In this document: positions 11,191 to 23,174 of the stretch, piece after piece | Layout of the letters: each line of letters opens with the position of its first letter | Position numbering within the stretch: position 1 is the stretch's first letter | From: Hysterium pulicare CBS 123377 | Taxonomy: Eukaryota > Ascomycota > Dothideomycetes > Hysteriales > Hysteriaceae | DNA length: 64,000 bases | Assembly (NCBI GenBank): GCA_000467715.1 | Contig: AJFK01000200.1 | Span: 25,136-89,135 of the forward strand | Direction: 5' to 3' | Notes under the pieces: model-generated | What the model saw: the letters and a program-made list of their open reading frames with translations, nothing else | Database searches by the model: none | What the model was told of the DNA's origin: nothing | Translations under genes and position numbers: made by a program

Positions 11191-11706
11191 ATGATAGGAC
11201 GACTTGAAAGCCACACTCGTGAATTGATACTCCTCAACTGTTCACACCAACCGCCCACCGTGCACAACAACAACAAGACCCATCAAACCTACAGTTTCTG
11301 CCTCCTCATTCGATAGCAGAGTGTGGTTGAGTCTCACAAGACCCAAAGCAGCCCTTTAAACTCTACCTTGTCGGTGATGAAGCTGGAAATTTTGGGGGCG
11401 GGCAACTCTGCCAGGAGCGTCAAGAAAATGTTTGTCAATGGTGGTTTGCCAACGCCCTTCAAAGGGGCCGTGAACCATTCATGCGTTACTGTTTTGCTGC
11501 AACTCTAGACTTCGTGATACCAAGGGCTTGTCTCGCCTTTCAGCTCTTGGCCTCGATGAAATTCTAATGACCAGGCTACGCCCCTCCCAGAGAGCAACTA
11601 TCTTTTCCCATTATCTCTTCTTCATTTCGTCACTCGCTCAGTTTTCGTCGCTGGTTCTAGTATACTTTGCTTCTTAAATTTTTAACGTCTTGCATTGATA
11701 GAGACG
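11191..11706. other. Promoter region of the surface-protein gene
   Basis: About 515 bases without a supported gene. The last 60 bases before the ATG at 11707 are T/C-rich, typical of a fungal leader. No other signal seen. Confidence 0.35.
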
Positions 11707-12966
11707 ATGCAGCAATTTATAATACTCTTAGGCGCTCTCCCTCTGCTGCCCGTGGCGCACTGTGTCGCATTTGGTGGCCCTCAACCCACTCTAGATGTCC
11801 CTCATAGAGCATCAGATGGTTGGAATCCGAAGCCCACCAAAGGGCCCTCCGTTCAGGAGCTTCGCAGGAGACAATCGAACCTCTACCCTGAAACATGCGG
11901 ATGGTTGAACGAGGATGCATGTGAGTGACATTTCCAAATCCAAATTTATCCACCAAACTAACGAATTCCAGCCTCGGCACTTACTTGTCCATTTGGCGAT
12001 ACCTGTATGTTATATACTGCAGCCAATACCGTAGGGATGGTGGGATGCTGCTCGGGCTTCGACCTTCAATCCTGCGGCTGGGTAAACAGTTGCGTCGACT
12101 ATGTTACAATGATGTCAGGCGGCTGCAACTCTGATTGTATGCGCAATACGTTCGTCAAGAAATGCACTGATTCCTTCTCGCCCTACTGTATCTCATGGAC
12201 GTATCCCCACAACAATGCCCAGGACTATGGGTGTGACACAGACCCTGGCTCAACCTTCCAAACCATATTCGAGGAAGCCACGGACTTCGTCGAATCGACC
12301 AGTACATCAATATCGCTTCCAATTGTAGCAGAATCAGCTGTGACCGGATGGGAGTCCACCATCGCTGCGAGCTCTTCGGCTTCCACACTGTCTCCCACCT
12401 CTGCATCCACTTCAACTGCGCCTGCATCTTCGAATTCGGAAAAGTCCAGCCCTATATCCATTCGCATGATAATTGGTATCATAGTCGGCGCCCTTTTCGT
12501 TCTAGGCATCTTAGCTGGCCTTATCCTCTTCTTCTGCCTCCGCCAAAAGAAGAAGCGCCAACTGCAAGCCAACCAGCAAGCGATCGCCGCTGCCAATGCC
12601 TCACGACCACAGTCCCAATATTACCCTCAAACGCCTAACCTACAGCACCAAGGAATGCAGCAGATGCCACCCCCAGTCCCGCAAACGCCACACCAAGGAT
12701 TCGACGGATACTTTGCGCAACCTGCTCCGGCCCAAGATCATAAATTCAATCCACAAACTCAGGTCCACGAATATGCGGTCCAATCTCCGATTTCGAATCC
12801 TCCGACTCCGGCGCCAGCCTACCAGCAGCCGTACATGGCGCCGAGTGGTGGCCAAGTAGTACCGCCGCTACCGGCACCGGGAGCGCACGAGGTCGATGCG
12901 ATTAGTGCGCCGCATGTGCCTACTGCTGGACATGGACAGGTGTATGAGCTTGGGCATGGGAAGTAG
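11707..12966 (+). CDS. Single-pass cell-surface protein, Cys-rich ectodomain (WSC/Mid2-like architecture)
   Basis: Exons 11707-11920 and 11972-12966 (402 aa). Residues 1-19 are a signal peptide (FIILLGALPLLPVAHC). Next comes a Cys-rich ectodomain to about residue 165 (TCGWLN, TCPFGDTC, GCCSGFDLQSCGW, CNSDC), then a Ser/Thr-rich linker. One membrane segment at about 237-261 (IIGIIVGALFVLGILAGLIL) is followed by the basic stop RQKKKRQ. The cytosolic tail of about 140 residues is Pro/Gln-rich (many PxxP). This layout is that of fungal wall-stress sensors and related receptors, but I could not match the Cys pattern to a true WSC domain, so a sensor role is inferred. An upstream TTG would add four residues; the ATG before the signal peptide is preferred. 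Confidence 0.85.
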
Positions 12967-13248
12967 GTGGCTATCCTACCAAATAAGGATATAATTGTCA
13001 TATGCGTGTCCAACTTTCCGCGCCTGGCATGGGATTCGAAAACCAGCAAGACACGCTTTGCGACGGTGTTTTGGGACACGCGGGACTTGGCTGGCGTTCT
13101 GATTTCTTTCGTCTTTGGCGCTTCCGGTCGAGTTGTTTGGGGCTACTGGATGATAATGTATGAATTTAAGGTGTAAGCATAGTCAAAAGCAGTAGAAAAC
13201 CCTTGCGTTAATAGCAGTTGTAGTCGGGAGGATAAAGCGTGTTTGTGG

Positions 13249-14319
13249 CTACCTGTCTTTGAAACCCGTCTCTTTTCTAAAAGTCCAAGTATCGCCATTG
13301 CCGAACATAAGCTTATACCCCAGAACGCCTTCGACGAACGAGAGAATCATGGTCGGGCTTAGCATGTAATGCGAACGAGTGCTGTGCATGCTGATGTGCA
13401 ATCGATCGTGTACTACGCCTAGTCCAAAGGGTGATTCTTGTAGGGTTAATGTTGCTGCTGGAGGTTGGCGAGTGTCATTGTTATTAACCTTCGTCCATCG
13501 CTTCAGGTATCCCTCAATGACCTTCAAAGTTGGTGGATGACTGCATTGCACAAGCATCTCTTTTTGATACGCGCTGTGCGAGATGATCATATGATATGGT
13601 GGTCTCAGCATCAAATACTCCGGCCGCTCAAGGGCGTTGACATTTGGGAGAATATCTAAGGTACTTGTCGCAGGGGTTGAATGGCTGAAGGAAGGTGTGT
13701 GATCCTCCCGAGTTGAAGGCTTTCCAGTGGTGCTGTCGACCTCGATATCAGCCCATGACTCATCAGGAAGTGTGGGCCTGGTGGCCAACGGGATAGATTG
13801 AGACGTTTGTGGCTGGAAGCAATTCAAGAGATCTGTATTAAACCCCCCTGAGACAATTGACGGATTCGTTGGTCCAGATTTGGGGAGATGAATTGTAAAA
13901 GCCTTTTCATCATCCGTCCAGCGTGTCGTTGGCCTCTCACTCCCGTATACCTCAACTCGCATCCTCAAAGATCGAGTCTTTGTTAATTCTTCAAGGACGA
14001 GCTCAGTCCACTCTTCGTTTTTGTCATCGTCGAGAAGGGCTGTCATGGAATTGCACCATTCTGTCAATGTACTGCAAACATTCGGGATGAACGTTGACAT
14101 ATCGGAAAAATCTGGTTGGAGTTCGGCCCATAACATATGCCATTCTGGCTGGCAAATGACTTTATAGCCAACTAGATCTGAAAGAGCTTTCGCAGCCTTT
14201 TGAAAACTGGTATCTTCTTTAGTGAAGTTGTCCCGAATGTCAACTTTGAGTCTTGTGGGCCTGGAGAAAATTAGAACTCAACTACAAAATCATGGTCTAG
14301 ATCAATCTTACAAAGACAT
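13249..14319 (-). CDS. Unrecognised soluble protein, 339 aa
   Basis: Exons 14319-14312 (only 8 coding bases) and 14260-13249. The join gives MSLPTRLKVDIRDNFTKED. The N-terminal third is helix-rich with conserved-looking Trp and Cys residues (ICQPEWHMLWAEL, CNSMTALLDDD). A variable, polar middle follows (about 150-220), then a more ordered C-terminal third (ALERPEYLMLRPPYHMI, SFVEGVLGYKLMFGN). There is no signal peptide, membrane segment or known motif. The tiny first exon could be wrong; a start inside exon 2 at 14136 would give 295 aa. It converges on the surface-protein gene, 282 bases away. Function unknown. Confidence 0.7.
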
Positions 14320-15193
14320 CTTGATAACTTCTAGTGACCGAAATCGAGATTAGTTGTGGTCGTGAGCTCGACATTCTGAGCTGGCATCCAAGGCCGCAAG
14401 ATATGAAGCGGGGTCCCGCCCTCGAATACAGCCATCAAGGCATCCTGCATCGACTATGGAAGCCACAAATAGCCCGATTTCAGCTCCCCATCTCATATCG
14501 CAGAGCAAAACGGCCTCGTGGGATGAAGGCGTTGATGCCTAGACTTAGCTGAGCCAGGGGAAGCGAGACGCTTATGCACATTCACACGAAATCCGTCAAT
14601 GCTCAAAGGGGGTCCAGATGCCAAGACAACTAGTTCAGGAACAATCTCATCATCTCTATTTTAACACCGCCTCGTCTCCTTGCTCAATGGCAAGCTCGTA
14701 TCAGCCTTGATCCATCCCTACCTTCCACTATGACTCCATTGAACTCGTAGTCTGCAAGTGGGAACAAAAGACATAGCAGAACGAACGGAGAGCACCAATC
14801 TCAACATTAAAACCACTATATACCGATCATATTTCTTGCCGTAATTGCATCCAGAAAACGCCTCTTCACGGCACAGCCGCAACCACCTCAGCGCCTCCTG
14901 CATTAGAACGCGATTGTCGTACACTTGTAGCTGTCTGGAACCATGATTCGGAAGAGAATGTGGCTTCTAGCTAAGCGCCTGTCAGAATCACACTTTCCAA
15001 AGCGTGGTAATGGGGTCGCTTCGCTTCCTATTTTTCTCCAATAATTAGTTAGGTAACGGTTTAGCGTCGGACCTATAAAGATGAGGCAGGTAGCAAACTC
15101 GATTCCCCTCTTCGTCGAGATCCTATTTTCCCAATTAATCAACCTTCCCTCTCGTGCTAAGGAAGCCCTCTTTCAAATATTGAATTTGAAGCC
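14320..15193. other. Divergent intergenic region
   Basis: 874 bases between two genes read away from each other. I see no supported gene; minus-strand open frames at 14718-15142 look random. Promoters of both neighbours should lie here. Confidence 0.35.
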
Positions 15194-16284
15194 ATGCCTA
15201 CTGCCATTCCTCCCGCCGCGAAATTGCCGCTCGCGGTCCGTAAGAATGGTATGACATTACCTTTGACGGACGAAAGTGTATTAAGATTGTCCAGTACGTG
15301 ACGAGTACGAGGCTAAGAGGGCCGACTATGAAAAGGAGCTATCCGACCTGCTTGGGGAAACTTGGAAGATTGACGTCAATCCGAATGCTATCTGGGTCTA
15401 TGCAGAAGCGGGATCCTATGCCGGAGATTCTCTCGGCAGCTGTCTATCTGAGTAAGACTCACAGCATCTGATGGCATCAGATCGATGGCTTCTTCTGATC
15501 ACTGTGCTTAGTTACATCTCTAATGCAATCTACAAGATGAAGTACTTCCTAGAGAAGCACGGTGATCTCGGAAAAACAGAAATCAATGCCGTTTGCACCG
15601 CTCACTCCATTACCATAGCCTTAGATGAGAGCGACAAGATTAACTACTGGTAAATATCTGCCAACAAGCTGCTTAACGGTTTGGGCTCTTTGAAGTTAAC
15701 TCATTTGCAGTGGCTGCGATGTCCATGATGGCAATCTTCGTATCCTGTTCCATGAAAAGCATCTGGGGACTAATATCTACGATGCGCTCCAGGACCTTGA
15801 AGATGCTCTCACAGCTGCGACTCCCAATGCTTCTATCTCCTATTCTGCTCGTCACTCTATCGCGACCGAGTGGGACACGAAATTTGATGATTTGAAAGAG
15901 AAGATCGCTAAGCAGCTCAACAACCCCAAAATCAAGATTGATCCCAATTGGGAACAAGTCTATGCCGCTCTGAAGGCTGAGAAAGTGGTCAAGGACAATC
16001 GACCGGACTGGGAGAAGTCGCTCGGTTCTATCATGGAGTCGTACTTCGATGGACTTGTTTATTATTTGAAGTGGCAGAAGTTCGAAGACGATGACATGTT
16101 GCAGGAGGGGCTTGCTGAAGCCGTAGAAAAAGGTGAGATAAAGTTTAGAATTGTGAAGAAACTTGTCAAGGGAAGCTATAATGAGTGTGTCGTGGAGGAC
16201 GGGATTCTGTATATGCAGACACTGCCGGAAACATGGGCCACAAATACTGGGGACATTGCAAGCAATCTTATAGATATCTTATAG
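15194..16284 (+). CDS. Unrecognised soluble protein, 307 aa
   Basis: Exons 15194-15248, 15295-15451, 15512-15649, 15711-16284; all joins keep frame. The protein has no signal peptide or membrane segment. The first 170 residues mix helix and short strands (DEYEAKRADYEKELSDLL, TEINAVCTAHSITIALDES). The third join creates NYCGCDVHDGN, a CxC pair followed by His, which could be a metal or redox site but has no known family attached. The C-terminal half is highly charged and helical (FDDLKEKIAKQL, WEQVYAALKAEKVV). It lies upstream of the Sfk1-like gene in the same direction, 478 bases apart. Function unknown. Confidence 0.75.
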
Positions 16285-16762
16285 ATCAGGGGCCATTAAG
16301 AGGACAATCTCAAGACAAACTATGTGCCGTAAAACAACGATTCATAAGATATCTCAAATGTCGTTGTGCAACCTGTGGGTGCGGTAAGTTGCCTGTAGAT
16401 TCTTAACAAGACCGTACATGTAAGAGTTTTTGTTTTGGCCTCGGAAAAATGAAGTGGGAAATGATTGTAGCTGGCACAAGGCTGGCTCTGTCTGCTCCTA
16501 TCCACTCCGGTGCTAGGACTTTACAGAGGCAATTTGGGCTCGGTAAAAGTGATTATAGCTAGTTGCCATCATCAAGTCTGTGTAGAAAGTGATTAAGTAT
16601 ATAAAGCCAGAAGCAGTGTTATGTAAAAGGCTTAGGATCAACCTAGCCGAGCGTACCGAGCGAGCCATGGGATTTCATCACTTTCCCATGATCGGCCGAC
16701 GGCATTTCTGTTCCGTCTATCGCGTGCTGCTTTCTTTCATCCTTCCAACATCACCTACAATC
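16285..16762. other. Intergenic region upstream of the Sfk1-like gene
   Basis: 478 bases. The frame of the next gene is open upstream to 16589 with an in-frame ATG at 16667, so an N-terminal extension of that protein cannot be ruled out. Nothing else seen. Confidence 0.35.
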
Positions 16763-17683
16763 ATGTCTACCAAAGCGCTGAGCTTACGCCTTGTCATCCC
16801 GTTACATCGTCTTTGGTTATTCCCCTTCATTGCAGGCACGACTTGGTTTTTGACTCTGTCGGCATTACTAATAACATGGCTGGCAAGAGGAAAGCCTAGG
16901 TATCCGAGGCAAGGGAATCCATACATCGCGTGCGTTTTGTATACCTTCAATATCATTCTCTAACTCACCAGAACCTTCCCAAAGTCGCAGGGGCGGCCAT
17001 GCTTGCACCTTTTCTAACCATTTCACCTTTATAGGTTCATTTCTGACATTGCTGCCTTTGACATGAAGCCGCTCTTCCTAGTTGGCAGCATAATAACCGC
17101 GGTCTCGTTTATGATCACAGTCTATGCTGTGCACTTCTCTCGCTATGACAGGCGCATGTATGGCATCGACGATGTGAAGTGGAAAAAGGCGCTTTCCATC
17201 ATCGCCATGATATGCGGCTTCATAGCTGGATTAGGCCTCATTCTTCTAGCTGTCCTGGATACAGTTCGATTTCACGAACAACATGCCATCCTTCTTCTCA
17301 TGTGCTTCCTTGGACTCGCTTGCTCGGCTCTCTTGACTACCGTGGTGTATTTTGATCAAACGTGGAGACCGAGTCCGTTCAAGAGGCTGAGAACTTAGTA
17401 TGTGCTTTATTGCTGTTTGGCGAAAACATTTTATCCTGAATACTGACATGTTTGAAACAGCTGTATCGTCAGCTCCTTAACTGTATTCGTAGACTTCTGG
17501 ATTGGAGTTACCTTTTACTCTTTTATGAGCTCGGGCTATTGGCGGACTGCTGGCATTCTGGAATGGGCCCTATCATTCACCGGGACGTTTTATATTTTGT
17601 CATTCATAGGGTTCGTGAGTGTGCCCGAGCAAGGGATTGATGAAGAGGAAAGGAGAGCATTATTACGGCGAGAGTGGACTTAG
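16763..17683 (+). CDS. Sfk1/DRAM/Frag1-family membrane protein
   Basis: Multi-pass plasma-membrane or lysosomal protein of the Frag1/DRAM/Sfk1 family. In yeast, Sfk1 works with the PI4-kinase Stt4 and affects lipid asymmetry; the role here is inferred. Exons 16763-16929, 17035-17397, 17461-17683 (250 aa). Family signs are the N-terminal IPLHRLWLFPFIAGTTWFLTL, the short charged loop ARGKPRYPRQG, then FISDIAAFDMKPLF, and five or six hydrophobic segments spaced over the length. The second join gives LRTYCIVSSLTVF. It ends in a charged tail (EERRALLRREWT). I chose ATG 16763 because the family profile begins almost at once; 16667 would add 32 residues. It converges on the bS18m gene. Confidence 0.85.
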
Positions 17684-18166
17684 TACTCAGCAGTGAATTC
17701 GGTTCCGGAAAAGTAGAACTTCATCCAGCTCTCGGTGCACCTAGAGGGCCATACGGAATAACAGGTCTCAGCCGGCAACAGAGGACGATTGGGCTCTGGG
17801 AGCAGTCGAAAGAGGCGCTGGGGGCCGTCAACCGCCTCCAGAAGGGTAGAAGCACGTGGGAATGTTTTGGGCTGTGGGCCGTTCGAAGCGTTTTTATGCA
17901 GGATACCCAGAAAGTGATAGCTCTTAGATGCATTTCAGTAGTATTTATCTCTATACACATTTAACTGTACACGAGCCACCTTCTACTCACGCATGTGAAG
18001 GTTTTGGCCCCTCATATAGTATGCGACCAGTTGGAGAGCGATGTGAAACCCCCAATACCAAACCCGGTCTTCTGGTCGAACCCTTTCCCCCCGAGACTTG
18101 AAAACTAAATTCAAAGGTGCTCTAGCAAGGACAAGACCTCTCACATCGTCTTATTAGTTATCGACC
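17684..18166. other. Convergent 3' intergenic region
   Basis: 483 bases between two convergent genes. It should hold both 3' ends and poly(A) signals; no gene or repeat seen. Confidence 0.35.
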
Positions 18167-18884
18167 TCAATTGAATCTGCTTCCCTTGAGCCCCTTTAAT
18201 ACCAGCGGATGTCTATGCACACTGGGCATGAGCCCGAGTCCAATTGCTCTCCTTATAGCCTTTGCCATCCTTCTTTGATTGACCGGTCGTAGGCCCGTCA
18301 GGCTCGAATGCTTTATTCGTCCCATCTCCGTCATGTATTCCGACATCATGGTATAGTTCTAGTCCAAATTAGCGATTACTTGAAATGCAGACAGACTCTG
18401 TGCAGCTGACCTTGTACTCCATAACCGGATTTATTCCTAACGCATCGACAACATCAAATTTTGGTTTTTGTCGGCCCCTCTTCCACTTCGATTGTTCTGC
18501 AGGAGTCAGGTCGTGCGGCGCATACACATCTCCAGGCTTCCATTTCCGGTAGTTCTGTTGTAGAAAGTCTGTCCGTCTAGTCTGCGCTTCCGAATCCGCG
18601 ACTGTTTGCTTCCTGCTTTTCAGTGCCTTCTCAGCGAATCCTATCGCATCTCGGGGGTTGGTTCGAGAAGCAGCATTCTGCCCAGGAGAGAATTGGCTGA
18701 CGTTCTTCTCCATATCACCGAGGATGCCTAGGAGGCCTACTCAAGTCAGTACGAGCAGGAGTTTGGAGGAATTGCAGGCCTGCTCACTTTCACCTTGTCG
18801 GCTTGAGCTTGACGAAGACAATAACCGCAAACATTGACGTGTATTATAGGTTGGCGCTTTGTACAGCGGCCGGAGTAACAACAT
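18167..18884 (-). CDS. RSM18: Mitochondrial small-subunit ribosomal protein bS18m (Rsm18)
   Basis: Component of the mitochondrial 37S ribosomal subunit. Exons 18884-18788, 18739-18411, 18358-18167 (205 aa). The start has good context (CGACCATG). The first 30 residues are basic and Ser-rich without acid (RPLYKAPTYNTRQCLRLL, then a Ser run), a mitochondrial targeting peptide. The middle carries the fungal bS18m block KWKPGDVYAPHDLTPAEQSKW. The C-terminal exon holds the S18 core: MTEMGRIKHSSLTGLRPVNQ, then RRMAKAIRRAIGLGLMPSV, where the basic helix binds rRNA. Its ATG lies 285 bases from that of the divergent mitochondrial PPR-like gene. Confidence 0.93.
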
Positions 18885-19169
18885 GGTCGAGGTGGTTCTG
18901 CGTTGATGACAGCGTCTGTGAACTTTCGATGGAAGTAAAGTTGAAGATGCTTGGCGCGCCAAGACCGCGGCCTCGAATTTCCGCCTTGACATTCTCCAGG
19001 ACAGACATCCCTCTATCTTCGCCAACATCCTCCGAGCTGTTCCGTCGTTTCTTGTGTTGTTTGCCCTTGTTAATCAAGTGCAATGGCAGCTACCGTAACC
19101 TAATATCACGAATTATTTCGCCTGCAATTGCTCATTCGACCTCGTCCTTCCTTCTCGTGTTCTCCAACG
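18885..19169. promoter_or_regulatory. Bidirectional promoter, bS18m / PPR-like gene
   Basis: 285 bases separate the two start codons, so both promoters must overlap here. I see no clear TATA box. Shared control of two mitochondrial gene-expression or assembly factors is plausible but inferred from position only. Confidence 0.5.
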
Positions 19170-21680
19170 ATGCCGTCACACCTCACCCGCGTTGTTTTTC
19201 GAAGAATAATTTCCAACAAGCCACTGATTTATCGAGGCTGTCTCCAGCGAGGCTCACAACCTCAATTGCCTTTTCGCCATGGCTTCCTCTTCCAACCTCG
19301 ATCTCAAGAGAGAACATTTTTTGAATTCTTAAAGCCTCAGCGCCGCGTCAAAGATCCAGAACTGGCTCCAGGGTTTGAGAAGATGGTGGAGCTATCTAAG
19401 ATGATGCAGATGAATACCCGACCCCCTCCGCCCAAGGAAGTTGCAGAAGCCTTCAATGCCTTCTTTGCTTTCAAGAAAAAAGCCCAAGACTACTCCGTCA
19501 AGGATAATCTAGCCGCGCTTGCACTACGCTCCTTCACATATCTTCAAGAGAATCCGCGACCCGATGGAACACCATGGCTATCATTACAGGATTTAAGAGA
19601 TGCTACACTGTGTCTATCCCGAAGAGCCGACCCTATTGGGGGTTGGCATCTAGCACTTGCGAGGCTACTTCATGCGGAAATCAAAACGAGATTGGGGCTG
19701 GAGAAAGACAAAACTTCCGAATCGAGGGACGGCCGCATGATCGAATTCGAGTCTAAGGATGTATCACGGTATATCATGACATTGTGCCATCATTTAGAAA
19801 CTCTAGAAGCCCGAAAGATGCTGCAGAGCTTGACCCCAAAAATAGGTGAAAAGAGTGTAACTTGCGTAAATCTATGGACTTCTTTGTTACGAGCATGCCG
19901 TTGGAAAGGGGACGAGGAGGAATTGCTCGAGAACGTATCCATTTTACGCCATCTTTCAGTTCCCTTTACGTCTAAGATACAAGGCCAAGTGGTCGTACAC
20001 TTCGCCAGCAAAGGCGACTTGGGGCAGGCCAAATATTGGTATGAGCAACCTCTTTCGAGATTTGGTGACGAGTCCGAGGAGGCAAAACCTATTGCAGCCG
20101 CCAACTCGGCAATGTTGAAATTATGCGCACAAAGAGATGATTTGGCATATGGCCAGAAGGTCATCAGCTCGTTGCTGGAGAAGAACCCACCCAAAAAGGC
20201 CTGGGACTCTGTGTTTTTGTGGTCCGCGGCCACTGGGAAAGGCGTCGATGAACTGGATCGCATGATGCAGGTGATGGTCCGCCGAAATGAACAAGATGAA
20301 ATGGAAGGTCGACCGGATGTTGATACGATAAATGAGTTGGTGGAATTTGCAACATCCAGAAATGATCCATATTCTGCAGAAAGATTCATCTCCCTTGGAC
20401 ACAAATGGGGCATTCATCCGAACGCGAAGACCTTCATCCTGCAAATGGATTACCGTCTCTCTGTAAATGATGTCGACGGCGCGAGAGCGTCTTATTTTGG
20501 ACTCCAGGGCGAGAAGGTTGAAGGAGATGAAGGTGTACTGGCTACCAACAAGCTCATTCGGGCTATGTGTGAAGCAAATCGATACGACTTCGACACCATA
20601 ATTGGTATTGTCGACGAGCTAGGCGAACGAAAGGGTCAGTTCGAGCCCGAAACAGTCTCTGCTCTTTGCATGCTCCATCTACGTCGGCAAGAATACTATG
20701 ATGTAGTGGATTTACTTCACACTCACGTATTCAACTATACGGGGGAGCAACGTGCCATTATCCGCGATCGCCTGGTCGATTTCTGCCTGGATCGGGAAAA
20801 CAACATCGCCGATATTTGGGATACTTACCAGATTCTTCGAAACGTCTTCAGCGAGACGATCCGAGAAACTCGCACCCGTCTCATGAACGAGTTCTTCGCC
20901 CGCAAACGCTCAGACATGGCTTGCCACGTCTTCTTTCACATGCGGAACCATGAATCTCCCATTATCAGCGCAACAATAGACACCTATGTGGATGCTTTTA
21001 CGGGCATTGCACGCAACGCCGATTCGGAAAGCCTGGAACTCATCCACAATCAAATGAAGCTGGACATGCAGCTGGAGCCTGACACACGGTTAAGGAATTC
21101 GCTCATGCTTGCATACGCCTTGACTGAGCAAAACATGCGTGCATTGGAATTTTGGGCAGAAATCGTCGCTTCCAAAGAAGGACCGACATACAGCAGTATT
21201 GCTATCGCGTTTCGAGCTTGTGAAGGAATGCCGTTTGGCGATCGGCACGCAAAACCGATATGGAGGAAACTGAGACGCATGGATTTTGACATCGATAAAG
21301 AAATATTCTCCGCATATTTAGGTGCGCTAGCAGGGCAGGGTCTGTATGATGAAGCACAAGCTATGGTGGAAGGGGCAGAGAAAGAGTTCGGCTTTGTACC
21401 TGACCTCCTCATGTGAGTTACTCTCCTGCTCCATATCCCATTGTTCGGGCTTTGTAACATAGCCACGTTTTTCCGTTCGAGTCACAGTACTGATGATGAA
21501 CGTAGCCTTGGAACCTGGTTCAACGCAACCACCAATACGAACCAACAAGAGAAAATCGAAGCGTGGATAAAAGAACACTACCCGGCGGTCTGGACGGAAC
21601 TGGATGCCCTAGGCTCGTATCTCACCCACGACGGCTTCGGCTACAAACAGTTCAACCTCAATAGGGACTTGGATCCTTAA
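19170..21680 (+). CDS. Large mitochondrial PPR-like protein, possibly complex I chaperone CIA84
   Basis: Exons 19170-21412 and 21488-21680 (811 aa). Residues 1-50 are Arg-rich with few acids (HLTRVVFRRIISNKPLIYRG), a mitochondrial presequence. The rest is almost all amphipathic helices in pairs of about 35 residues (for example AAANSAMLKLCAQRDDLAYG, ATNKLIRAMCEANRYDFDTI, NSLMLAYALTEQNMRALEFW), the texture of pentatricopeptide repeats, which bind RNA or proteins. Pezizomycotina have a PPR protein of this size, CIA84, needed to assemble the membrane arm of complex I; I think this is the best candidate, but the assignment rests on size and layout. Divergent from bS18m. The final 64 residues (LGTWFNATTNTNQQEKIE) come from exon 2. 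Confidence 0.8.
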
Positions 21681-23174
21681 AGCGGCCCACGATGTATTTA
21701 ACGCTGTGTAGATTCGTGATGTAGGATACCCGTCGCATGGTGTAGAGTAAATATAAAAGCGGATGGTGTGACGAAAGGAAGAAATTAGACAATACTGATT
21801 CCATAAACACGGAGGCTAGACATCTGTGGAAAAGATACTGTTGTCTTGAGGAGCTACTGTACCTACCTAGCGAAGTTAAGATGATTAGAAATAGAATCAA
21901 GCAAACATGCACTTGGTGTGGCTCAAATACACATATTGCTTGCCCACATCTTCTCATTAGTGTACTACGTGAGGGATGAGACATCAAGGAGACTCCCCAA
22001 CAAGACGTCCCGAGCTAGACCCCTGCTGACCACTGCCCTGATGCTCAACGAATATACACAGCCGCTCGGTTCAGAAGCGAAGCACGGTTATTCAAGATCC
22101 GGAGAATTTAGATCTGGAGATCAATATTTATCTGCTTGCAAGCATTTCGCCTCCATGTCGCGATCGCCACAGATGGATCGCCACAGATGCACCGCCATAT
22201 TGTGGCGCCCGTTGCGATCTCGATGCGTCGTTCGGTAGATGGGCTGCCGAGACCCCTTGTCAGATGTCTCAGAGGGCCGCCTCCAGTCGTGTCAGATTGC
22301 TGTCATAATCGCCATTTCAATTGGCATCCCTTTCTCCAATTGCCATTAGGATACGGTGATATGAAGGGCGGTAGACGTGGCCGCGTTCCTGGCTATAGGT
22401 CGTAGGTTGATGGTGCGCCGTGGTACAGAGCAGCAGGCGGCTGTGGTGAACAGGGTTAATTCATGCACGAAAAAGGTACAGGCAGACAGTGGAACCTCAA
22501 CATGTGGAAAGGTGGAGACGGCAAACAAGCGACCCAGCATGCTGAAATGAGACGGAGTGGGAGAATGGCATTTTGCCTGCTAGCGGTCGGCTTTCTGTGG
22601 AGTGCGGCTGGCTGCTACTGTTCCCACTGACGTGTGTTGGTCGACGGCACGCACATCCACTTGCTTAGCCGGCGTCAGGCTCTGCATTGATGCCGTCTGG
22701 GGTCGTGGCCAACCTTCCAATCCACCCCATGGCCGACGAGAGTGATACTTGATACAGCCCCGTCATGACGTGATGCCTGTCAACACGGGCAAATGTGCGC
22801 GACGAGCGACCCAGAACAAGATTCAGGGTGCAGGTCAATCACCGCTATCTCTTCAGGGTTTGGTACCCCGACAATCTCAACGCTCTCTCCATCACCACGT
22901 CTTCCGTCACTGCTACTAGTCCTGCTGCTCCTCGTAACTGATTTCTGTGTCTTCTGTTTTTTCGAGATTTCCATTGTGTGCATTGCGATATTTTTAAACT
23001 TCTCTTAGTATCAATTGCCACCCGTGTTGTGGAGCCGGTCTGGGCTGTTGAAAAGCCTCGCAGCTCAGGAACATTACCCGGTCAGACAAACGTCATATTC
23101 AATATAACGGAGCGCACCCTCCCCTATCTTTGCAGATTCCACCACGCGACCGTACAACGTCGCCATAATTCACC
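21681..23174. other. Long promoter region of the kelch gene
   Basis: 1.5 kb without a supported gene. A short imperfect duplication (gatcgccacagatg twice) lies at about 22160-22190. The part from about 22850 to 23170 is C/T-rich and probably 5' untranslated leader. Open frames here look random. Confidence 0.4.
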
